Assembly: GCA_035540635.1 (NCBI GenBank)
Contig: DATLGH010000062.1
Location: 1 to 35,991, forward strand
From: Egibacteraceae bacterium
GTDB taxonomy: Bacteria > Actinomycetota > Nitriliruptoria > Euzebyales > Egibacteraceae
Length of the DNA: 35,991 bases
Direction of reading: 5' to 3'
In this document: in pieces, positions 26,623 to 33,893 of the stretch
Position numbering within the stretch: position 1 is the first letter of the stretch
Layout: the number at the start of each line of letters is the position of its first letter
Notes under the pieces: generated by a model
What the model was told of the DNA's origin: nothing
The model's database searches: none
Seen by the model: the letters and a program-made list of their open reading frames with translations, nothing else
Program-made: the position numbers and the translations under genes

Positions 26623-26719
26623 CTGCCGCTCCTCTCGCACCTCGTCCCACCGCGGCGGGCCCCCGAGGCTCGCGCTGCGGAATCCTCTTTCGGGGCGGCA
26701 TCGTACTACCGGTAACACG

Positions 26720-26740
26720 CCGGCGGGAAATCCCTGCCGG
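26720..26740. repeat. Inverted repeat in the divergent promoter region of the copper-type gene pair
   Basis: CCGGCGGG and CCCTGCCGG pair with one bulged base across an AAAT loop. The repeat is about 100 bases from each divergent start (26622 and 26834), so it could bind a regulator shared by both genes. This 211-base region also holds TACCGGTA (26707-26714) but no clear promoter boxes. Confidence 0.4.
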
Positions 26741-26833
26741 TTGCGATGGTACGTGTGCGGTCGCTGTGGTTTCCTGGGCAGCGGGGCGCTTCGCGCCAGA
26801 CGCGTCAACGGCCGACGAACCCAGGGGATGACC

Positions 26834-27643
26834 GTGAGCCTTACCACCGTGAAGCTGCTCGTGCTCGCGCCGGCGCTCGCCCTCGCTCTGGCCGCGTGCA
26901 ACGGCGACGACGTGACCGGGCCGACCCAGGCGCCCGAGAACGACGACGTCGCTGCGGACGTCGAAGCCTTCTGCGACGACGCGCTCGGCCTCGGCTCGCC
27001 CGGGGAGCCGGAGGTCGACTGGGAGACGGCGACCGAGGAGGAGATCGCCGCGGCGCAGCAGGTGTTCGCCGAGGAGCGGCTGCGTCCCCTCGTCGAGGAT
27101 CTGCGGGACAGCGCGCCGCAGGACGTGCAGGACGATGTGGCGACCCTGGAGGAGGCGCTCGACGAGGCCGAGGGCAGCGGGGACCTCGAGGCATTCTTCG
27201 GGGGAGCCGGCGGGCAGGCCCGCAACGCCATCGCCATCGAGGCCGCCGACCGCTGCGGTTGGAGCTCCGTGGACGTGACGATGGTGGACTACGAGTTCCA
27301 GGGCGTGCCCGAGACCCTGCAGGCCGGTCCGGTCGTGTTCTCCGCCACCAACGAGGGTGAGGAGAGCCACGAGATGATCGTGTTCGTCAAGCGGGAGGGA
27401 GTCGAGGAGACCTGGGAGGAGATCCTCGGGCTCGAGGAGGCGGAGGTCATGGAGCGCGTGGAGTTCGTCGCGGCGACCTTCGCGCCCGCCGGCGAGGAGA
27501 GCACGGCAGCCGCCGACCTCGATCCCGGCGAGTACGTCATGGTGTGCTTCATCCCCCAGGGCACGGACGCGTCCGGCGAGGAGGCCGGCGACGGGCCGCC
27601 CCACTTCCAGGAGGGCATGTTCGCCGACTTCACCGTGGAGTAG
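26834..27643 (+). CDS. Lipoprotein with C-terminal cupredoxin (type 1 copper) domain
   Basis: 269 residues from GTG 26834, six bases after an AGGGG site; ATG 26828 is the alternative. A lipoprotein signal is clear (short lysine-containing n-region, LALALAAC lipobox), so it sits on the outer face of the membrane. An acidic helical region follows, including LGLEEAEVMERVEFVAATF-like segments. The C-terminal ~120 residues are cupredoxin-like (VDVTMVDYEFQGVPETLQAG, VVFSATNEGEESHEMIVF, GEYVMVCFIPQG, PPHFQEGMFADF). All four type 1 copper ligands are seen: His (codon 27368), Cys (27545), His (27602) and Met (27617), the last three as C-x18-H-x4-M, with H-x4-M spacing as in plastocyanin. It should carry electrons or hold copper; the partner is probably the divergent membrane protein. 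Confidence 0.83.
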   Translation: MSLTTVKLLVLAPALALALAACNGDDVTGPTQAPENDDVAADVEAFCDDALGLGSPGEPEVDWETATEEEIAAAQQVFAEERLRPLVEDLRDSAPQDVQDDVATLEEALDEAEGSGDLEAFFGGAGGQARNAIAIEAADRCGWSSVDVTMVDYEFQGVPETLQAGPVVFSATNEGEESHEMIVFVKREGVEETWEEILGLEEAEVMERVEFVAATFAPAGEESTAAADLDPGEYVMVCFIPQGTDASGEEAGDGPPHFQEGMFADFTVE

Positions 27644-27700
27644 CCGGCCCACCGTCAGCGGAGCCAACCGGTTCAGGCCCGTCCGGCCGCCGCAGCCGCG

Positions 27701-28474
27701 TCAGCCGCGCAGGGCGCGCAGGCCGTCGGTGAAGGTGCCGGCGGTGGCGCGCAGCAGCCCGTCCATCGCCTCCGGGAACAGCAGCAGGGCGACCGAGACC
27801 ATCGACAGCGCGATGAGCAGCTTGGCGGGCAGGCCGAGCAGGAAGACGTTGGCCTGGGGCGCGAAGCGCGAGGCGAGGCCGAGGACGACCTCGACGATGA
27901 ACAGCGCGGACACCACCGGCAGGGCGAGCTCGGCGCCGACGAGCATGAGCCGGCTCGTCTGCCGGGCCGCCACGTCGAGCAGGGCCGAGGACCCCGCGAG
28001 CGCGCCGTCGAGGGCGACCACCTCAACGGACATCGACAGCCCCCGCACGAGCAGCTCGAGCCCGCCAGCGACGAAGAACACGGCGAGTCCGGTGAGGTTG
28101 AACAGCCGGCTGAACACCGCTCCCTGCTCGCCGCGCGTCGGGTCGATCACCTGGGCGACCGACAGGCCGCTCACGACGTCGACGACCCCGCCCGCGACCG
28201 CGAACATGTGGAACAGCACCCCGGTGAGGTAGCCGAGCGTGGCTCCCACAGCCGCGTTCACCGCGCCGGCGCCGAGCAGCGCGGCGAGCGTCAGCGGCCC
28301 CTCCATCGGCGCGGAGAGGAAGAGCCCGACGGCGAGGATGGTCGCGAGGCGGCCGGGCAGCGGCACGACCCGCGCGAGCATCGGGGAGGCGACGGCGAAC
28401 GCCGCCACCCGGGTGATCGACAGGACGAGCCCCGCAGCCCACGCAGGGTCGAGCGCCACGCTGAGCTGCTCCAT
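27701..28474 (-). CDS. fliR: Flagellar export gate protein FliR
   Basis: 257 residues. FliR is one of the three proteins (FliP, FliQ, FliR) that form the export gate in the middle of the basal body. Six hydrophobic segments and the family pattern are present: LSITRVAAFAVASPMLA near the start, the NAAVGATLGYLTGVLFHMFAVAGGVVDV region, then MLVGAELALPVVSALFIVEV and LGLPAKLLIALSM. The ATG overlaps the fliQ stop as ATGA. In Bacillus flhB follows at once; here two unrelated genes intervene and fliR is the last gene before them. Confidence 0.95.
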   Translation of the reverse strand: MEQLSVALDPAWAAGLVLSITRVAAFAVASPMLARVVPLPGRLATILAVGLFLSAPMEGPLTLAALLGAGAVNAAVGATLGYLTGVLFHMFAVAGGVVDVVSGLSVAQVIDPTRGEQGAVFSRLFNLTGLAVFFVAGGLELLVRGLSMSVEVVALDGALAGSSALLDVAARQTSRLMLVGAELALPVVSALFIVEVVLGLASRFAPQANVFLLGLPAKLLIALSMVSVALLLFPEAMDGLLRATAGTFTDGLRALRG

Positions 28475-28740
28475 CAGGACAGCGACGGAATGGAGCTCCA
28501 GAGCTGGGTGACCCAGGTGACGAGCTCGCGGATCATCCAGCTGCCGCCGAACATAACGATGAGCGCGACGCCGACGAGCTTCGGCACGAACGTGAGCGTC
28601 ATCTCCTGCACCTGCGTGACCGTCTGCACGAGCGACACGACCACCCCGATGGCAAGGCTCACGACGAGGATGGGGGCGGCCAGCTTCGCGGCGATCATGA
28701 GGGCGCCGGCGACGATCTGCAGGACCTGGGCGTCAGTCAT
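28474..28740 (-). CDS. fliQ: Flagellar export gate protein FliQ
   Basis: 88 residues, the normal size, with two membrane helices. It has the conserved start MTDAQVLQIVAGALMIAAKL, the helix-linker region VVSLVQTVTQVQEMTLTFVPK and the second helix around LVGVALIVMFGGSWMI. FliQ forms the outer ring of subunits around the FliP-FliR export gate. It lies 7 bases after fliP and overlaps fliR. Confidence 0.96.
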   Translation of the reverse strand: MTDAQVLQIVAGALMIAAKLAAPILVVSLAIGVVVSLVQTVTQVQEMTLTFVPKLVGVALIVMFGGSWMIRELVTWVTQLWSSIPSLS

Positions 28741-28747
28741 GGTCCGG

Positions 28748-29605
28748 TCACCCGATCCCCTTCACGGAGCCGACGAGGGAGCCGACGATCAGGACCCACC
28801 CGTCGACGAGGACGAACAGCAGGAGCTTGAGCGGCAGGGAGATGAAGACGGGCGGCAGCATCACCATGCCCATCGACATGAGCACCGCCGCGACGACCAG
28901 GTCGATCACGAGGAACGGCACGAACACGACGAAGCCGATGACGAACGCCGTCCGCAGCTCGGAGATCACGAACGCGGGGATGAGCGTGGAGGCGGGGACG
29001 TCCTCGACGGTCTCCGGGCGGGGCGTCCTCGCGAGGTCCATGAACAGCCGCAGGTCGCTGTCCCGGGTCTGCGCGAGCATGAACGCGCGGACGGGCGCGA
29101 AGCCGACGTCGATCGCCTCGGACTGGCCGATCTCCCCGGCGAGCAGCGGCTGGACCGCCTGCTCGTTCACCTGCCCGAGCACCGGCGCCATAACGAAGTA
29201 GGTCAGGAACAGCGCGAGGCCGACGAGCACCTGCGCGGGCGGGACGGTCTGCAGGGCGAGCGCGTTCTTCGCGAGCCCGAGCACGACGACGAACCGGGTG
29301 AACGTCGTCATGAGCAGGAGCAGGCCCGGCGCCGCCGAGCCGACGGTGAGCAGCAGGATGAGCACGACGGTGCGGGACAGGGCCGGATCGTCGGAGTCCA
29401 CCGAGATCGACACGTCCGGCACGGCGGGCACGGCGGGGTCGGCGCCGGCGGCACCATCGAGGTCGGTGGGGGCCGGGTCGGCGGGAGCGGCGGAGGCGTC
29501 GGGCGCCTCCTGCGCCGCCGCGGGGCCCGACAGGAGCCCCGCGAGCAGGATGGTGGTCAGTCCCGCAGCCGCGAGAAGGCGAAGCGTCCTAGCCGCGCGA
29601 CGCAC
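28748..29605 (-). CDS. fliP: Flagellar export gate protein FliP
   Basis: 285 residues. A cleavable signal peptide (RTLRLLAAAGLTTILLAGLL, then GPAAAQE) is followed by an unusually long Asp/Ala/Pro-rich extracytoplasmic linker of about 45 residues before the first membrane helix. The family core is unmistakable: LLLLMTTFTRFVVVLGLAKN, PPAQVLVGLALFLTYFVMAP, TLIPAFVISELRTAFVIGF, and LVVAAVLMSMGMVMLPPVFI with SLPLKLLLFVLVDGW. The GTG start at 29605 overlaps the end of fliO by 17 bases. FliP forms the central pore of the export gate together with FliR and FliQ. Confidence 0.96.
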   Translation of the reverse strand: MRRAARTLRLLAAAGLTTILLAGLLSGPAAAQEAPDASAAPADPAPTDLDGAAGADPAVPAVPDVSISVDSDDPALSRTVVLILLLTVGSAAPGLLLLMTTFTRFVVVLGLAKNALALQTVPPAQVLVGLALFLTYFVMAPVLGQVNEQAVQPLLAGEIGQSEAIDVGFAPVRAFMLAQTRDSDLRLFMDLARTPRPETVEDVPASTLIPAFVISELRTAFVIGFVVFVPFLVIDLVVAAVLMSMGMVMLPPVFISLPLKLLLFVLVDGWVLIVGSLVGSVKGIG

Positions 29606-29990
29606 GCAAGGGGCCTTGGAGATGGGTCCGGACCGTCATCGCGCGGAGACGGTCAACGAGGCCCATCCGTGGCCCGGGCAGGTGCGCGGCGGCCGGTTCC
29701 ATGGCCGCGGGGGATGCGGGGTCGTGCCGGTCGACGGACGCGCCGTCGGGGTCCAGCTCGCCGAGCAGCGACACGCCGTGCTCGCCGGCCCCTACGAGGA
29801 AGCGGCGGGCGCCGACCTCGACGACGGCGATTATCGCCCCGCGGGCCACACCGGTGCGGGCGACGACCCGCACACCGCTCGTCGTCGTGGCCTGCCGCCC
29901 CGCCCAGCGGCGGACGAGCAGGAGCGCGCCGATGATGACCGCCAGAGGCGGCAGCAGCCGGCCGAGGACCTCCACGCCGAAGGGTTCCAC
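29589..29990 (-). CDS. fliO: FliO-like flagellar biosynthesis protein
   Basis: 133 residues from a GTG 5 bases after the fliN stop. One N-terminal membrane helix (LLPPLAVIIGALLLV) precedes a cytoplasmic beta-rich domain with the FliO pattern (VRVVARTGVARGAIIAVVEVG, RFLVGAGEHGVSLLGEL), then an extended Pro/His-rich tail. FliO helps assemble or stabilise the FliP ring. The family is short and weakly conserved, so position between fliN and fliP is important for the call. Confidence 0.85.
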   Translation of the reverse strand: MEPFGVEVLGRLLPPLAVIIGALLLVRRWAGRQATTTSGVRVVARTGVARGAIIAVVEVGARRFLVGAGEHGVSLLGELDPDGASVDRHDPASPAAMEPAAAHLPGPRMGLVDRLRAMTVRTHLQGPLRASRG

Positions 29991-29995
29991 GGGGA

Positions 29996-30340
29996 TCAGG
30001 CGCGCCGCAGCAGTTCGGTGACGCGCACCCCGAGCTCGTCGTCGACGACGACGATGTCGCCGCGGGCGATCAGGCTGCCGTTGACGAGCACGTCGACCGG
30101 CGCGCCGACGGCCCGGTCGAGCTCGACGACGCTGCCCTCGGTCAGGCGCAGGAGGTCGCGGACCTTGAGACGGACCCGCCCGAGCTCGACGGTCACCGCG
30201 AGGTCGACGTCGGCGAGCAGGTCCAGCTCGCTGCCTCGCCCGGGCTCGACGCCGGGTCCGAGGTCGGGGAAGGCCACCGGCGCGACGTCCGGTGCGGTGC
30301 CGGTTGCCGGCGTGGGGGGGATCGACGTGCTCGCGGTCAT
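29996..30340 (-). CDS. fliN: Flagellar motor switch protein FliN
   Basis: 114 residues from ATG 30340, which overlaps the fliM stop as ATGA. After ~40 disordered Pro/Ala residues comes the SpoA/C-ring domain: LADVDLAVTVELGRVRLKV, DLLRLTEGSVVELDR, GAPVDVLVNGSLIARGDIVV and VDDELGVRVTELL. FliN polymers form the lower C-ring and bind the export ATPase complex via FliH. It is the short FliN form, with no CheC-like phosphatase part as in Bacillus FliY. Confidence 0.95.
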   Translation of the reverse strand: MTASTSIPPTPATGTAPDVAPVAFPDLGPGVEPGRGSELDLLADVDLAVTVELGRVRLKVRDLLRLTEGSVVELDRAVGAPVDVLVNGSLIARGDIVVVDDELGVRVTELLRRA

Positions 30341-31359
30341 GGGGCTGTCCTCAGGGTCTCGGTGGGATCGAAAGTGCGTCCGGTCGACTGGTCGACCCAG
30401 CGCGCGACCTGCAGAGCCAGCCGGCGCCCGCGGCGCCCGACGTGGCCCTCGACGACGCCGAACCCGCCGACCTCCCCGCGGACGGGGCGGCCCGCGCGGT
30501 GATCGAGGCGGATGACGTCGCCGACCGACAGCCCCGCGAGCGCGCGGGCGGGCAGCGGCGACTCGGCGAGGCGGACCTGCAGCGTGACGGCGACGTCGCC
30601 GAGGCGGTCGGCGACGGCGGCGCGCGCGGCGGTGTCCGCCGCGGCGGGAGCGGAGTCGCCCCCGGCCCCCGCGCTGATCTGGTCGAGGATCGGAGCGAGG
30701 AACGCCGGCGGGTAGCAGACCGTCAGCAGGCCCTCGGCGCCCACACCCTGGGACAGGGTGAGGCGGAAGGTCAGGAGCACGACCTCGTCGGACGGGGCGG
30801 CGACCTGCACGAGCTGAGGGTTGTACTCGACGCCGGCGAGCGCCGCCGGCCCGGTGCTGACCGCGCCGAGGGTCTCGTCGAGGGCCGCCGCGGCGTGCCC
30901 GAACAGGTCCGCGAGCAGGGCCGCCTCGAGCTCGGTGGGCCGCCGCGGCTCCGGCAGGCCGTGAGCGCCGGGGACGGCGCGCCCACCGAGTAGGCGGTCG
31001 ACGAGGACGAGCCCGAGGTCGGCGTTCATCTCGATCACCGCGCTGCCGGCCAGCCCCGGCGCGCAGACGGTGGCGACGATGTGGGGGTTGGGCATCGAGC
31101 GGATGTAGGCGTCGTAGGAGACCTGGTCGACAGCCAGCGGCTCCACCTGGACGAGCGCGCGCAGCGCGCCGCCCCACCCACTGGCCATGCGCCGGGCGAA
31201 CAGCTCGTGGGCGACCTGCAACGCCCGGACGGTGTCACGGCCCAGGCGCTGGCGGCGGCTGAAGTCGAACGGGGCCGCCCCGACGGTTGCCGCGGGCTGC
31301 GGCAGCGGCGCGGGGCGCACGGCGCGTCCCAGCGGCGTCGGAAGCTCCGCGGCGGTCAC
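30337..31359 (-). CDS. fliM: Flagellar motor switch protein FliM, without the N-terminal CheY-binding motif
   Basis: 340 residues from GTG 31359. FliM builds the middle of the C-ring and normally binds CheY-P through an N-terminal LSQxEIDALL helix. The body is clearly FliM: FDFSRRQRLGRDTVRALQVAHELFA, then the CheC-like middle domain (NPHIVATVCAPGLAGSAVIEMN, LVDRLLGG, PTELEAALLADLF) and a C-terminal SpoA domain (VTLQVRLAESPLPARALAGL, VGDVIRLDHRAGRP). The first ~30 residues are a Pro/Ala-rich stretch with no EIDALL-like sequence. A 98-base gap separates it from fliL and contains a candidate sigma-28 promoter. Its stop overlaps the fliN start. Confidence 0.94.
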   Translation of the reverse strand: MTAAELPTPLGRAVRPAPLPQPAATVGAAPFDFSRRQRLGRDTVRALQVAHELFARRMASGWGGALRALVQVEPLAVDQVSYDAYIRSMPNPHIVATVCAPGLAGSAVIEMNADLGLVLVDRLLGGRAVPGAHGLPEPRRPTELEAALLADLFGHAAAALDETLGAVSTGPAALAGVEYNPQLVQVAAPSDEVVLLTFRLTLSQGVGAEGLLTVCYPPAFLAPILDQISAGAGGDSAPAAADTAARAAVADRLGDVAVTLQVRLAESPLPARALAGLSVGDVIRLDHRAGRPVRGEVGGFGVVEGHVGRRGRRLALQVARWVDQSTGRTFDPTETLRTAP

Positions 31360-31425
31360 TGTTCGGCTTCCCCTTGGTGAGCTGGCGTCGGGGACGCGGC
31401 ATGGCGGCTGCGCTCCCGCCCTCTG

Positions 31426-31452
31426 CTGTCGACCGGGGACCGGGTGAGTAAA
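31426..31452 (-). promoter_or_regulatory. Candidate sigma-28 promoter before fliM
   Basis: Reading the minus strand: TTTA (31452-31449), 15 bases, then GTCGACAG (31433-31426). It differs from the flbD -10 (GCCGACAG) by one base and has the same 15-base spacing. It lies in the only sizeable gap of the motA-fliR block (31360-31457), so it could give fliM and downstream genes extra transcription. Confidence 0.4.
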
Positions 31453-31457
31453 GCGTC

Positions 31458-31925
31458 CTACTGGACGACGAGCTCGGTGAGCACGATGCGCAGCACCTGC
31501 CCGTCGGGGTAGACCCCGGCCGCCCGCGCAGTCAGCCGCCCGCGCAGCTCCTCGACGCCCGCTGGGGTGCGCAGGTGGTCGGCGGAGAAGGTCGCGATCT
31601 CCGACAGCGCCGCGTCCTTGAGAAGCGCGAAGCGGCCCTCGACGTCGGCGGCGGCGACGTCCGCCGCGAGCACGGCGGCGAAGCCGAAGCGGACGTAGTG
31701 CACCTGGGGACCGGCGAGGTTGGCGGTCATCTGCGCGACGTCGACGATCGCGCCCTCCTGGGGCGCCGCGTCGCCCGCCTGCTCATGGGAGCCGCTGAGC
31801 ACGAACACCGCCGCTGCGGCGCAGGCGAGCGCGAGGGCGGCGGCGACGGGCAGCGTGCGCCGCCGGCGCGCGGGTCGCCGGGCGGCAGAGGGGGTGTCGG
31901 TCAGCTCGGCGACTGCTGCGGCCAT
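31458..31925 (-). CDS. fliL: Flagellar basal body-associated protein FliL
   Basis: 155 residues from ATG 31925, chosen because AAGGAG lies 7 bases upstream; ATG 31931 would leave only one base of spacing. A basic N-terminus and single membrane helix (LPVAAALALACAAAAVFVL) precede the periplasmic domain, with the family features NLAGPQVHYVRFGFAAVL, DAALSEIATFSADHLRTPAG and VLRIVLTELVVQ. FliL associates with the stator and supports torque. The motB stop lies 2 bases before the start. Confidence 0.92.
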   Translation of the reverse strand: MAAAVAELTDTPSAARRPARRRRTLPVAAALALACAAAAVFVLSGSHEQAGDAAPQEGAIVDVAQMTANLAGPQVHYVRFGFAAVLAADVAAADVEGRFALLKDAALSEIATFSADHLRTPAGVEELRGRLTARAAGVYPDGQVLRIVLTELVVQ

Positions 31926-31927
31926 GG

Positions 31928-32749
31928 TCATGCTCCTTCGGCTGCCACGAGGATGTCGACGCGGCGGTTGAGCGCTCGGTTCACGGCACTGTCGTTGGGC
32001 ACGCGGGGTCGGAACTCGCCGTAGCCGATGGCGCCGAGCCGCTCCTGGCCCACCCCGAAGTCGGTGAAGAGCAGGGACAGCACGGCCACCGCCCGGTCGG
32101 TCGACAGGTTCCAGTTGGTGTAGTCGCCCCGCCGGAGCGGGGCGTCGTCGGTGTGGCCCTCCACGAGCACGTCGTTGCCGAAGCGCGCGAGCGGCTCGGC
32201 GACCGCGCCGATGATGCGCCGACCGAGCTCGGAGATGCGGGTCGAGCCGGTCTCGAACAGGATGTCGTCCGCGGCGATGCTGATGACGAGTCCGCGCTCG
32301 TCCATGTGGAAGTCGGCGTGGTGACGCAGCGCCGAGGCGGTGAGGGACTCATCGATCGCCGCGCGCACCCGCCGCAGCTGGTCGAGCTCGACCGCGGGCG
32401 GCGCCGCCGGGCCGGCGGCGGGCGGCGGCGCGTCGGTGGCCACGGGCAGCTCGGGGGTCACCGCGACGTTCAGGGGCCCGTCGTCGGCGGCGCCCTCTGG
32501 CACCACCCCGCTCGACGCGTCGAGCAGCCCCTCGCGCACCGCCGGGTTGCCGAACGGCGCCTCGAGTCCGCTCAGGAACGCCTCGAACTTGTGCTGATCG
32601 ATCTGGCTCATGGCGTAGAGCATCACGAAGAAGGCCATGAGCAGGGTGACCGCGTCGCCGTACGTGCCGAGCCAGCGCTGGCTGCTTTCACCGGACTGCG
32701 CGCGGGGGCGGGTGGGCTTGTACCGGCCGGTGGCCTTGCCGCGTGCCAT
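31928..32749 (-). CDS. motB: Flagellar stator protein MotB
   Basis: 273 residues from ATG 32749, overlapping the motA stop as ATGA. One membrane helix near the N-terminus carries the proton-binding aspartate at position 32 (YGDAVTLLMAFFVMLYAMS), the same number as E. coli MotB Asp32. A linker with a Pro/Ala patch leads to the C-terminal OmpA-like peptidoglycan-binding domain (LVISIAADDILFETGSTRIS, VLVEGHTDDAPLR, NWNLSTDRAVAVLSLLF, NRALNRRVDILV). It anchors the stator to the wall. Ion choice (H+ or Na+) cannot be decided by inspection. Confidence 0.96.
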   Translation of the reverse strand: MARGKATGRYKPTRPRAQSGESSQRWLGTYGDAVTLLMAFFVMLYAMSQIDQHKFEAFLSGLEAPFGNPAVREGLLDASSGVVPEGAADDGPLNVAVTPELPVATDAPPPAAGPAAPPAVELDQLRRVRAAIDESLTASALRHHADFHMDERGLVISIAADDILFETGSTRISELGRRIIGAVAEPLARFGNDVLVEGHTDDAPLRRGDYTNWNLSTDRAVAVLSLLFTDFGVGQERLGAIGYGEFRPRVPNDSAVNRALNRRVDILVAAEGA

Positions 32750-33561
32750 CAGGCCGCCCGGGGCGGCACGGCCGCGAGCGGGGTGACCGCCGCGCGGGCG
32801 GCGTACCCGACGCGTTGCGCGGGCGGCAGGTAGGTCTCGAGGCGCTCGACGAGCAGGCGCGGGCTCGCGCCCGCCTGGATGCTGAGGATGCCGTCGAGGG
32901 CGATGTCGCGGGCGGCCAGCTCCTGGTCGTTCAGCCGGGTGAGCCGGCTGGCCAGCGGCAGCCACACGAGGTTGGCGAACAGCACCCCGTAGAAGGTCGT
33001 GAGCAGTGCGAGCGCCATGCCGACCCCCAGCTGCGCGGGGTCGGTGAGGTTCTGCAACATGTTCACGAGCCCGACGACCGTGCCGAGCATGCCGAAGGTG
33101 GGCGAGTAGCCGCCGAGCGCCGTGAAGAAGCCGATGCACACCCGGTGGCGTTCGTCCACGGCCGCGATGTCGATCTCGACGACCTCGCGGACCTCGTCGG
33201 CGTCGAGCCCGTCGACGACGAGCTGCAGCCCTCGGCGCACTCCCTCGTCGGACACGTCCACGAGCCGCGCCTCGAGCGCGAGCATGCCGTCCTTGCGGGC
33301 GGTGTCGGCGAGCCCCGCGAGTGTCGTCACCGTGGCGTCGACGTCGGGCGGCGAGCCCCGGAAGGCCTGCAGCGCCGCCTTGGGGAAGCGGGACAGGTCC
33401 GCCTTGCGGTACGCCATGAGCGCCGCACCGATGGTGCCGAAGAACACGAGCACGAAAGACGACGGGCCGACAAGCGGGCCGAACGCGTTGCCGTCGATGA
33501 GGGTCGCGACGACGATGGACAGCAGGGCGAGCAGGAACCCGCCGATGAGCAGGGGGTCCAT
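32749..33561 (-). CDS. motA: Flagellar stator protein MotA
   Basis: 270 residues, four membrane helices. Family features: the first helix pair (LIGGFLLALLSIVVATLIDG; SSFVLVFFGTIGAALMAY), the cytoplasmic loop with charged residues that meet FliG (KDGMLALEARLVDVSDEGVRRGL), and the third/fourth helices (YSPTFGMLGTVVGLVNML with the conserved Pro; LALLTTFYGVLFANLVWLPL). MotA5MotB2 forms the ion-driven stator. It starts 3 bases after flbD. Having motAB inside the fliL operon rather than as a separate unit differs from Bacillus. Confidence 0.96.
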   Translation of the reverse strand: MDPLLIGGFLLALLSIVVATLIDGNAFGPLVGPSSFVLVFFGTIGAALMAYRKADLSRFPKAALQAFRGSPPDVDATVTTLAGLADTARKDGMLALEARLVDVSDEGVRRGLQLVVDGLDADEVREVVEIDIAAVDERHRVCIGFFTALGGYSPTFGMLGTVVGLVNMLQNLTDPAQLGVGMALALLTTFYGVLFANLVWLPLASRLTRLNDQELAARDIALDGILSIQAGASPRLLVERLETYLPPAQRVGYAARAAVTPLAAVPPRAA

Positions 33562-33564
33562 CGG

Positions 33565-33810
33565 TCAGCGCTCCGGCTCCGGCACGACCGACAGCCCGGG
33601 GCGGCCGGCGTCGCGCAGGTCGTCGGCGGCCACGAGCACCGAGGCACGGAACGCCACGATGCGCCGCACAACCTCGTCGGGCGTCTCCTGCACGATGGCC
33701 TTGCGACCGTCCACGAGGGTGAGGAGGGTGTCCGGGGTGACCTCGATCGCTTCGATGAGGTCAGCGTTGACGAACAGCGGTTCGCCGTGCAGTCGATGCA
33801 GGAGGATCAC
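33565..33810 (-). CDS. flbD: Flagellar FlbD/SwrD family protein
   Basis: 81 residues from GTG 33810 with AAGGAGGT upstream. The sequence follows the FlbD family: ILLHRLHGEPLFVNADLIEAIEV, then PDTLLTLVDGRKAIVQE and PDEVVRRIVAFRA. In Bacillus the equivalent SwrD lies between flgE and fliL and raises flagellar torque. Here it is followed directly by motA, which suits a stator-linked role. It is the first gene after a terminator and a candidate sigma-28 promoter, so it probably heads a motility operon. Confidence 0.92.
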   Translation of the reverse strand: MILLHRLHGEPLFVNADLIEAIEVTPDTLLTLVDGRKAIVQETPDEVVRRIVAFRASVLVAADDLRDAGRPGLSVVPEPER

Positions 33811-33853
33811 CGCGCACCTCCTTGTGCGTCGCCGGATGATCGTGTCGACCCGC

Positions 33854-33880
33854 CTGTCGGCGGGCGCCGGCCACGCTTAA
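33854..33880 (-). promoter_or_regulatory. Candidate sigma-28 (FliA) promoter of flbD-motA-motB-fliL
   Basis: On the minus strand: TTAA (33880-33877), 15 bases, then GCCGACAG (33861-33854). It matches the flgN candidate at 11 of 12 box positions and fits TAAA-N15-GCCGATAA/T. The flbD GTG is 43 bases downstream of the -10, leaving room for a leader with its AAGGAGGT site. Confidence 0.62.
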
Positions 33881-33893
33881 GGCGCCCCCTCCC

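Noticed and set aside
26699-26714. TACCGGTA near the copper-type genes as a second site for the TetR regulator
   Set aside because: It shares only short half-sites with the 26-bp dyad at 2740-2765 and lacks the GTAC centre and the CCGCGG flanks.
26799-26810. GCCGACGA before the cupredoxin gene as a sigma-28 promoter
   Set aside because: The sequence 15 bases upstream is GC-rich with no TTAA or TAAA, so only the -10-like core matches by chance.
24362-27667. 1101-codon minus-strand ORF spanning flhB, the membrane protein and the cupredoxin gene
   Set aside because: It runs across three better-supported genes in other frames or strands and is Arg/Ala-rich without motifs; a GC-driven open frame.
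28208-29935. 575-codon plus-strand ORF opposite fliO-fliP-fliQ-fliR
   Set aside because: Its His/Glu/Asp/Arg-rich translation is the antisense image of hydrophobic membrane proteins; not a real gene.
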